Shown piece after piece: positions 33,159-40,203 of a stretch of 53,836 nucleotides of DNA. Made by a program: the position numbers and the translations under genes. How positions within the stretch are numbered: the first letter of the stretch is position 1; each line of letters opens with the position of its first letter. The stretch is from Planctomycetota bacterium (GTDB lineage: Bacteria > Planctomycetota > Phycisphaerae > Phycisphaerales > SM1A02), in the NCBI GenBank assembly GCA_024230295.1, contig JAAERN010000074.1, forward strand, positions 1 to 53,836. Direction: 5' to 3'. Under the pieces are notes generated by a model. The model was not told where the DNA came from, ran no database searches, and saw nothing but the letters and a program-made list of their open reading frames with translations.

Positions 33159-34348
33159 GACTCTTCACGCTTCTCGGCGGAGTCATCTTCACCCGAAAGA
33201 AGTCCGTCGATAACGGACCGATCGATATTTTCGTCAACAGTCGATGGTACGGGTGCTTTGTGCGGCACCGCAGGTGCCGCCTCATCGCTTACCAATCGCC
33301 CAAGAACATCCTCCCCCTGACTGCCAGCATCGTCCTGCTCAGCAGCCTCGACGACCTTGGCTCGAACTTCCCGATCGGGAGCCACTTCGAGGTGTTCCAC
33401 AAGATCGGCGCCGGTCTCTGGTTCAGCTGTCAGGAATGCCGCTGTTTGCCCACCTTCGGTCGCGCCTGAGGTCTCTAGCCGTTCTTGGCGCGCCTGCTCA
33501 ACAATGTCCATGAAGAGATCTTCCAGCCGCTGCCGAGGGCTCTCCACTTGCTCAATGGCCGCGCCTTGGCTCCGCAGAACCTCTTCAATCTGATCAATAG
33601 TCGCCTGATTCAGTCGCCCGGTTTGGATGACCGTGCGTTCACTGTCCTGAAGCAGCGATTCAACCGTTCCTTCTGCGCGAATACGGCCGCCATACAACAT
33701 CACCATGCGATCGCAGACATCCTGAACGTCTCCGAGCAAGTGGGAGCTCAGCAGTATCGTCTTGCCTCGCTGACGCAGATCCATAATGAGATCTTTGACC
33801 TGCCGGGTGCCGATGGGATCAAGTCCCGAAGTCGGCTCATCGAGAATCAGAAAGTCAGGATCGTTCACGAGTGCCTGGGCCAGCCCGATCCGACGCATCA
33901 TTCCCTTCGAAAACTCACCGACATGCCGGTGCGCAACACCTGAGAGACCGACCATTTCGAGGAGCTGTTCGGATCGTTTTCGACGGTCCGCTCGGCGGAT
34001 GCCAAACAACCGCCCGTAATAATCAAGCGTCTCGAGCGGGCTCAGGTACCGATACAGATAGGTCTCTTCAGGCAGAAACCCGATGTACTTCTTCACTGCC
34101 ACATCGGTCGGCGGCTTTCCGAAGACCGACAATCGGCCTGCTGTCGGCCGAAGCAAACCGAGAATCATCTTGATGGTCGTACTCTTGCCAGATCCATTCG
34201 GCCCGAGAAGTCCAAACACTTCACCAGGTCGGATTTCAAAGTCAATCTTGTCGACGGCCATTGCGCGAGTACGCATCCAGAAGTCGCGAAACGTCCGGCT
34301 TAGTCCTCGCGCCTCGACGACGGGGCGATCACGTTCAACTCTCTGCAT
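33155..34348 (-). CDS. ABC transporter ATP-binding protein with acidic C-terminal extension
   Basis: The 397-residue protein has a complete nucleotide-binding domain in its first 235 residues: Walker A GPNGSGKST, signature FSKGMMRRIGLAQAL, Walker B DFLILDEPTSGLDP and the switch His in LLSSHLLGD. This is the ABC-2 exporter-type (CcmA-like) ATPase. After about residue 245 there is an unusual 150-residue, acidic, Glu/Ala-rich tail that lacks a known fold and ends SGEDDSAEKREES. It overlaps the permease gene by 4 nt and follows the HflK-like gene by 3 nt. It could also energise the divergent ABC-2 permease at 39050. Confidence 0.95.
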   Translation of the reverse strand: MQRVERDRPVVEARGLSRTFRDFWMRTRAMAVDKIDFEIRPGEVFGLLGPNGSGKSTTIKMILGLLRPTAGRLSVFGKPPTDVAVKKYIGFLPEETYLYRYLSPLETLDYYGRLFGIRRADRRKRSEQLLEMVGLSGVAHRHVGEFSKGMMRRIGLAQALVNDPDFLILDEPTSGLDPIGTRQVKDLIMDLRQRGKTILLSSHLLGDVQDVCDRMVMLYGGRIRAEGTVESLLQDSERTVIQTGRLNQATIDQIEEVLRSQGAAIEQVESPRQRLEDLFMDIVEQARQERLETSGATEGGQTAAFLTAEPETGADLVEHLEVAPDREVRAKVVEAAEQDDAGSQGEDVLGRLVSDEAAPAVPHKAPVPSTVDENIDRSVIDGLLSGEDDSAEKREES

Positions 34349-34351
34349 CCG

Positions 34352-35758
34352 CTAATGATCCTCCCTCATGCCACGGAGGCGACCAGATTCATCAATAACC
34401 ATCTGCCGAGCTGCCTTTTCACCCTTGAGTTCACCAATTCGGCGATACCGATCGACCGCCGAGCCAATCGCCTGCCCCCAGTTGTCGTCACTACGCCGCT
34501 GCATATCCGTTTGCCTTCTTGTATCTCGCACGTGTTGCAATCCCGAAACATCCAAGCGAAGCGAGCCAAGCCCCTTTGGAACCATGACCAACTCTGCTGT
34601 GTTGCTCGCCATGAGCCGACCCTTGGCCGCGAGGATGCGCTGCGCGATGATGAGTTCTGGGTGCTTCTTCCATTCATCCCGCAAGCTTGCAAACCGACGC
34701 GCTTCGCTGCCAAGTGTTCGCTCAATTTCCGTGCGGTATCGATCAGCGGCACCGATCGCCTTTGAAACCGACCCACTGATGCGCCCACTGTCGAGCAACT
34801 CATTGAGCTTGCCCAAGGCGGCGATCCGTGCATCATCATCATTCCATGAAGCCTCATACACTCGCAAGAGTTTCTCGACTTCACTGTAGTGCTCGCCCGC
34901 GACACCGATGAGACGTTCCTGAGCATCCTGCCGCGCCGCCTCCACATCGGCTTCTACCGTTTGCCGGACCTTTGAGAATTCCTCAAAGGACTTCTGCAAG
35001 TACAGGGGAGGCTTGGGATCATCCAACAGACTAATTTCAGCGATACGAATACCGCAGTCGGCCGAGTCCAGCAATTGCTGAGCCTCTGTGCGAAGCATTC
35101 CTCGGAGCGCGTCGGCGGAAAAATCGTTTCGGAGTTGCTCAAGCGTATGTTGCGATGCAATCGCCACAGTCGACTGCTGCAAAGCAAGTCTGACCAATCT
35201 GCCGGCTTGGTCGTTCGAGACTGACTCTAGAAACTTCGTGGCATCAATGATCTCATACCGAGCCTCAGTAGCCAGATGCCCAATCTCTCCAGTGGCGGTC
35301 AAGAAGGAGCCGTCCCGATCCGGTTTGATTCGATCATTGACGTTGGCCTGACGAATCTCCATCTCACGTCCCTTGACGCCGAGCCCGCTTGTACGGAACG
35401 CGTCACCATCATCGACGGTGCGACCTTCTGCTTGAAAGAGCACAAACTCGCCAATTGGCGGAGGCCAATTCATCCGAAGGCCTGGCTCCAGATTGTCTGC
35501 CTCTGTGATCTTTCCCCACAGCGTTGCCACGCCACTTTGGTTGTTCTCCACAGTCTTGAATCCCGAGAAGAAAAACAAGACAAGAAGGACAACAATGGCG
35601 ACTTGGAGAAGCCTGAAACTTAGTTGCAGTGCCTCTGCCAGCGAGCGATTGGCGGGATCCATCGCCTCACGAAGTTGCGCAGCATCGCCAACCTGAGATG
35701 CAACTTCAAGCTGAGCCGATGCCTCGCGTTGGCGACGGGGCTCTTGGTTCTCGCTCAT
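34352..35758 (-). CDS. SPFH/Band 7 membrane protein, HflK-like
   Basis: The 468-residue protein has a cytoplasmic N-terminus, one membrane helix (LLQVAIVVLLVLFFFSGF, about residues 50-67) and a typical SPFH start, FKTVENNQSGVATLWGKITE, followed by EPGLRMNWPPPIGEF. A long coiled-coil-like region rich in E, A, R and Q (about 250-400) follows. HflK and HflC form large complexes that surround FtsH and modulate proteolysis, and other SPFH proteins organise membrane microdomains. The ATG overlaps the HflC-like stop by 4 nt. It differs from classical HflK in lacking a Gly/Pro-rich N-terminus. Its partner here may be the ABC transporter rather than FtsH. Confidence 0.88.
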   Translation of the reverse strand: MSENQEPRRQREASAQLEVASQVGDAAQLREAMDPANRSLAEALQLSFRLLQVAIVVLLVLFFFSGFKTVENNQSGVATLWGKITEADNLEPGLRMNWPPPIGEFVLFQAEGRTVDDGDAFRTSGLGVKGREMEIRQANVNDRIKPDRDGSFLTATGEIGHLATEARYEIIDATKFLESVSNDQAGRLVRLALQQSTVAIASQHTLEQLRNDFSADALRGMLRTEAQQLLDSADCGIRIAEISLLDDPKPPLYLQKSFEEFSKVRQTVEADVEAARQDAQERLIGVAGEHYSEVEKLLRVYEASWNDDDARIAALGKLNELLDSGRISGSVSKAIGAADRYRTEIERTLGSEARRFASLRDEWKKHPELIIAQRILAAKGRLMASNTAELVMVPKGLGSLRLDVSGLQHVRDTRRQTDMQRRSDDNWGQAIGSAVDRYRRIGELKGEKAARQMVIDESGRLRGMREDH

Positions 35759-36675
35759 TGCGTCTGCTCCGAAGCATCCACGTTTGGCAACACGCCCGCT
35801 GACCCATCTGACTCAAGCAGATGCCACGGAGCGTCTGCTGTGTCGATGACATACGTTGTATTGTCAGAAAGCGACCGTTCAAGCGCGTCGATCCACAATA
35901 GGAAGATGGCAAGCTGTTCGTCCTCGCCCATCTCAGCCAAGTAACGAGCACCAAGTTCTTCGCCTTCTGCGCGAATCTCCTGGGCTCGCTGGGCGGCAAA
36001 TGCCAGAATTTTCTCCGCGACGCCGCTGCTGTGCGATCGAATGCGTTCGGCCTCCGCTGACCCTCTCGCCCGCTCGCTGTCCGCCAAAGTGTCTCGCCTC
36101 GCTTGCATTCGCCGAACAACTTCGCTTGTCGTCGACTCTTTGAACGCGATGCGGCTCACACCAACAGTGACCGGATGAATCCCCTCGGCCGCCGATGCTG
36201 ACATTCTCTTGAGAATGCCGTCTTCGGCCTCGGACAGTTTGCTGTCCTTGCCAAGCAAGTCATCGAATTTGTACTCGGACAAAGATGTCATTGCATCACG
36301 AAACTGCGTGCGAAGCGTGTCCCTCGCTGCGGCAAGGTCGGCAAAGGATTGATAAAAGGCCAGTGGCCCGTTCCCTTCCTCTTCGACCCTCCAAAGCAAG
36401 AACCCACGAACGACGATCTGTTGCCCGTCCACTGTTTGAATATTTTCGAGCGGCGATTCCAGAATCTGTATACGCGTGTCGAAGTGGTGCACGGAGTCAG
36501 CGAAGAACGGAAGTCGGAAGTGAAGCCCCGGCTCCCTCACGATGCTTGACTCGTCAACCTTTCCGAAGCGACTCTGTACCGCAACCTGATTGAACGACAC
36601 TGTGAATGTCATACTGAAAATCGCTAGAACGCCCAAGATGACCAGGCCGACGATAATCGCTGCTGCCTTCTTCAT
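35755..36675 (-). CDS. hflC: SPFH/Band 7 membrane protein, HflC-like
   Basis: The 306-residue protein resembles HflC: an N-terminal anchor (AAAIIVGLVILGVLAIFSMT), the SPFH start FNQVAVQSRFGKVDESSIVR and EPGLHFRLPFFADSVHHFDTR. It continues with the long Arg/Glu/Ala-rich helix QARRDTLADSERARGSAEAE that is characteristic of HflC. The Shine-Dalgarno AGAGGAA lies 10 nt upstream. It lies between two other SPFH genes, with a 5-nt gap to the one before and a 4-nt overlap with the one after. The symbol is given for its close HflC likeness; its role in this operon may differ. Confidence 0.85.
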   Translation of the reverse strand: MKKAAAIIVGLVILGVLAIFSMTFTVSFNQVAVQSRFGKVDESSIVREPGLHFRLPFFADSVHHFDTRIQILESPLENIQTVDGQQIVVRGFLLWRVEEEGNGPLAFYQSFADLAAARDTLRTQFRDAMTSLSEYKFDDLLGKDSKLSEAEDGILKRMSASAAEGIHPVTVGVSRIAFKESTTSEVVRRMQARRDTLADSERARGSAEAERIRSHSSGVAEKILAFAAQRAQEIRAEGEELGARYLAEMGEDEQLAIFLLWIDALERSLSDNTTYVIDTADAPWHLLESDGSAGVLPNVDASEQTQ

Positions 36676-36680
36676 TGCGG

Positions 36681-38840
36681 CTATTCCTCTTCCCCGTCCC
36701 CGACGAGGGACTCGCTAAAGACGGTGTTTGGCGAAGCAAGTTCGCGAAGTTCAAGACTCAAATCCACACGGTCCGGGTCAATACCTGTCACATACTTCCG
36801 CATTCTCGGAAGGTTCTGTGCATACAGCCTCATGATCGCCCGCTGGCGAAACAACTCGGGGGCCGCCTTCCAACTGGCTTGTTGGCCTCGCACGCGGGTC
36901 GCCTGCCCTTGGCGGGCAAGCAGTTCGATCCAACGATCTCGCTCTGCCGCGGCAAGAATCTGATATCCGCCACCGCCCCCTTTTCGCACGACTTTCTCCG
37001 CGTCAACAATTGCCGCGTCGAGCTCTGCCTGTACCGACTCTCGCGTTTCCACGGTGGCCGAATCAAGGGACACTCGCAACTCATTGACGCGATCAACGGC
37101 GGCCACAGCAGCCTCGACATACTTCGGGTTACCAACGGCTTCTGTAAGAGTCGTCGTTTCCCGACGCTCGGCATCTGCAACCGTGCGGTCCGCCTGCTGA
37201 ATCGCGACGGGAAGATCCTCGAATGATCGGGCACTGTTCTCTGGCGGCGCGATGATCGGAATGTCAATAGACACCACTTCTATTCCCGACTCCAGTGAGT
37301 CCAAGCGATCTTGGATTTTCTGGCCGAGCATCTCGCCGATATCACCACGCTTCGTCGTCAGCAGATCATCAATTCCAAGCGTCGCAAAGAGTTGCGTCGC
37401 CGCAGCCAGCGAAACTCCCCTTAGAATCTGCTCACGATCTGAGAATCTCCTCCGGCGAGCCTTCTTCTCGGTGCCAAAGGAAAGGTACTGCAGCAGGCCT
37501 CCTCCAGAATCGCCGCCGCGAACCCGCCAGAGCAAACTGAAGCGTGCACCTACAAGCGACCACCGGCCTTCACTCACCACCTCATCATCGGTATCCACGA
37601 GATCGCCGATGAGGTTCTGTGCGGCCGAATCACCCAGAGTTGATGGACGCACAATGAACATCACCTCCTTAGCCTTGTTCACAAGCCGGGATGGATTCGT
37701 CCAGTCGTCGTACCCACTCGGCCGATCTTCCTGCGGTGTGATTGGAAGCGATCTGAGCTCGGATGTGTCATACAGTTCCGCGTACTCAAGAGGCCATGGG
37801 TATTTCCAGAAGGCCCCTGGTTTCTGAACAGTTTGACCATCTACGGAGATGATCTTCCCACTGCGAAGACGAAGCCCCTCCTGCCGGCCATCAACAACAA
37901 CAAACATACTCATTGCCAGGAGTGACACCACACACAAACCAGCGAGCCAGGCACCGCTCCGCAGAACGAGTTGGTATCCCCAAGAGCTCGTAATATCAAA
38001 GCCAAACTGGTAATTGACCGCTTCATTGAGCGTCTTGACGAATGAGTCGGGCCGCGACAGCAAGCTCAACGCGCGGGAATCGAAGCCAGCCCTTGGAAAC
38101 TCGCCAGCGACCCTCGGGCGGTACGCGTTCAACATGATCGCCAGCAGCACTTCTGCAGCAATGATGAACATGAACAGGGCGATGCCCCATGAGACTCCCT
38201 GAAGCACCATTGGCAGATCAAAGAATCGAAAGACCACACCGACGGCAACTGCCAAGCAGACAAGTGAGTTGCCAACCATGATGCCCGCGCCTGCCCGAAG
38301 ATTCCGCCATGCGGGCAACTCGGCCATGCCAGCCAGGAACCTTGAGAAGATGAAAGCGATCACCGAAAACGACAGATCGATGGCGACAATCCATCCCCGA
38401 TGGGAGGACATGAGGAAGTCAGTCTGATTCTCGCCCGGGCTCAGCCGTCCCATGAATGAGACGATCATCCATCCCCCAACAGCCAATCCGACGATGAGTG
38501 CGATACTGAGGCCGGGAAGGAACCACCGGTAGAGCATCCGAAGCCGTCTTGCGGCCACCCCCCCGGCCGCTCCCTCAAAGAGAGATGTCTCGCCGGAAAC
38601 CTGAAGCAACTCATCCGTCTCCAGCGACTCAATTCGTTCAAGTCGATGCTGGTTAAAAATAACCAGCAGACCAAGCCAGACGACGAGTGCCAGCAACATC
38701 CAAACCGATGCGACAACGCTCGCGGTGTCCCCAAGGGATAGACCCAGCACCAATAGGATCGCACCGAAGGCCGCCTGTAGAAATAGGCCCAAGCCCGCAA
38801 CACTCGTAGCACGCTGAAACGCAAGGTGATCGACTCTCAT
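36681..38840 (-). CDS. Polytopic membrane protein with C-terminal SPFH/HflK-like domain
   Basis: The protein is 719 residues if it starts at the ATG at 38840 (MRVDHLAFQRATSV); an ATG 24 codons upstream (38912) is the alternative. About seven hydrophobic helices occupy residues 15-340, for example LGLFLQAAFGAILLVLGLSL and GWIVAIDLSFSVIAFIFS. After the last helix the sequence resembles HflK: EGLRLRSGKIISVDGQTVQK, AFWKYPWPLEYAELYDTSEL, then an SPFH-like core and a long helical region (about 560-690). It is the first gene of the six-gene operon. A polytopic domain fused to an SPFH domain is not the usual HflK layout. Function unknown. Confidence 0.85.
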   Translation of the reverse strand: MRVDHLAFQRATSVAGLGLFLQAAFGAILLVLGLSLGDTASVVASVWMLLALVVWLGLLVIFNQHRLERIESLETDELLQVSGETSLFEGAAGGVAARRLRMLYRWFLPGLSIALIVGLAVGGWMIVSFMGRLSPGENQTDFLMSSHRGWIVAIDLSFSVIAFIFSRFLAGMAELPAWRNLRAGAGIMVGNSLVCLAVAVGVVFRFFDLPMVLQGVSWGIALFMFIIAAEVLLAIMLNAYRPRVAGEFPRAGFDSRALSLLSRPDSFVKTLNEAVNYQFGFDITSSWGYQLVLRSGAWLAGLCVVSLLAMSMFVVVDGRQEGLRLRSGKIISVDGQTVQKPGAFWKYPWPLEYAELYDTSELRSLPITPQEDRPSGYDDWTNPSRLVNKAKEVMFIVRPSTLGDSAAQNLIGDLVDTDDEVVSEGRWSLVGARFSLLWRVRGGDSGGGLLQYLSFGTEKKARRRRFSDREQILRGVSLAAATQLFATLGIDDLLTTKRGDIGEMLGQKIQDRLDSLESGIEVVSIDIPIIAPPENSARSFEDLPVAIQQADRTVADAERRETTTLTEAVGNPKYVEAAVAAVDRVNELRVSLDSATVETRESVQAELDAAIVDAEKVVRKGGGGGYQILAAAERDRWIELLARQGQATRVRGQQASWKAAPELFRQRAIMRLYAQNLPRMRKYVTGIDPDRVDLSLELRELASPNTVFSESLVGDGEEE

Positions 38841-39035
38841 CCTGCTCGCTTTGCTCCTGTGGGAATTCGGAAATCGGGTAGAACCGAGGCCAAAGAACTG
38901 AAAGTCATCCACAGATACGGCATCGGTGGACCCGAGGGTTCTGTGTGAACGAGCAAATTATCACGATATGGCGAACCTCGCCTCCTCCTCCATCGTGGAA
39001 GAACCTCAGAATCCGACGACTTTCTCTCAACGGAC

Positions 39036-39041
39036 TACGAT
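39036..39041 (+). promoter_or_regulatory. Putative -10 element of the divergent ABC-2 permease gene (TACGAT)
   Basis: TACGAT ends 8 nt before the ATG at 39050, in the same arrangement as trpA and mog. There is no Shine-Dalgarno sequence before that ATG. No clear -35 is visible. Confidence 0.35.
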
Positions 39042-39049
39042 GCCCCCCA

Positions 39050-40183
39050 ATGTTTCAGCAGTTGCTCGCTATTTCCCGAAATACCTTCCTCGAGAGTCTC
39101 CGCCAGCCCGTGGTGCTCGTCGTCTTTGTAGCTGCCTCGCTGCTGCTGGTATTGAGCAACCCTCTGGCTGCGTTCACCTTGGGGGAAGACCAGCGAATGC
39201 TGATCGATATCAGCTTGGCCACGATCTTCCTCGCCGGTGCGGTGTTGGCATCGTTTCTTGCCACCAATGTCCTCGGCCGGGAAATCACGAATCGAACTGC
39301 GCTGACGGTGGTCTCCAAGCCTGTGGGGCGACCAGTATTCATGGTTGGCAAATTCCTGGGCGTCGTCGGCGCCCTATTGCTCACATGCCTTGCTCTGACG
39401 CTCGTGTTCATGCTGGTCGAAATGCACTCGGTACTTGAAACTGTCCGAGATCCAATCCATGTTCCGGTACTCGTGTTCGGCTTCGGCGGCGGCATCGCAG
39501 CTGTCCTTGTGGCCTTGTGGTGCAACTACTTCTACTCAACAGCATTCACCAGCACCCTCATCTTTGTGGCTGTGCCAATTCTGCTGATTGCATATTTCGT
39601 GTCACTCAACTTCACGCCGGACTTCTCCTCCAGACCATTTGCCGAGGCATTCAAGGAGAACATCTGGCTTGCAGTCGCCGCGCTCGCTACCTGCATCATG
39701 ATGCTCGCTGCCATTGCAGTCACCGTTTCAACCAGGCTGGGGCAGATGCTGACGCTCGTGACAACCATAGGACTCTTTGTCCTGGGACTGCTGTCCGATT
39801 GGATCTTCGGCAGGATGATTCGATCGTTTGAATCTGACTGGCTCGCCCGCGCTTCCGAAGCAGGCCTCACCGAGGAGATCGAAGTCGTCAATGTCATTGA
39901 GCGGACTTCAGGAGAGGGCAGCCAGATGGCTCAGATGACTGAGATCGCCTCTGTGCCCCTTGCCGACTTTGCTACGTCCGGAGAGCTGTTCGGCTGGACC
40001 CTTCTCAAGATCGGCTATTCGGCTTTACCCAACTTCCAGGTGCTGTGGCTCTCAGATGCCGTGACCCAAAACCTTACAATTCCAACCGACTATCTGATCA
40101 AGACTGTCGCCTACGGACTTCTTTACACCACCGCAGCAATTGCCGTAGGCATCGCGATCTTCCAGCGGCGAGACCTCGGCTGA
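39050..40183 (+). CDS. ABC-2-type transporter permease
   Basis: The 377-residue protein has six or more hydrophobic helices, starting LESLRQPVVLVVFVAASLLL after MFQQLLAISRNTF. The motif VSKPVGRPVFMVGKFLGVVG (about 80-100) matches ABC-2 permeases and resembles the corresponding motif of the permease at 31050-33158. The ATG at 39050 fits the family N-terminus; 35 extra upstream codons have coding-poor composition. No ATPase gene is adjacent on this strand, so it may depend on the ATPase of the divergent operon, about 5-6 kb away. uvrA starts 20 nt downstream. Confidence 0.88.
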   Translation: MFQQLLAISRNTFLESLRQPVVLVVFVAASLLLVLSNPLAAFTLGEDQRMLIDISLATIFLAGAVLASFLATNVLGREITNRTALTVVSKPVGRPVFMVGKFLGVVGALLLTCLALTLVFMLVEMHSVLETVRDPIHVPVLVFGFGGGIAAVLVALWCNYFYSTAFTSTLIFVAVPILLIAYFVSLNFTPDFSSRPFAEAFKENIWLAVAALATCIMMLAAIAVTVSTRLGQMLTLVTTIGLFVLGLLSDWIFGRMIRSFESDWLARASEAGLTEEIEVVNVIERTSGEGSQMAQMTEIASVPLADFATSGELFGWTLLKIGYSALPNFQVLWLSDAVTQNLTIPTDYLIKTVAYGLLYTTAAIAVGIAIFQRRDLG

Positions 40184-40203
40184 GTATCTCATCAGGTGAC
40201 CTC

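Noticed and set aside
29068-38840. Simple reading of the SPFH genes as the FtsH-regulating hflKC pair
   Set aside because: Three SPFH genes, one polytopic, are fused by overlaps to ABC genes, and ftsH, hflX and hfq are not nearby, so a plain hflKC call would hide the context.
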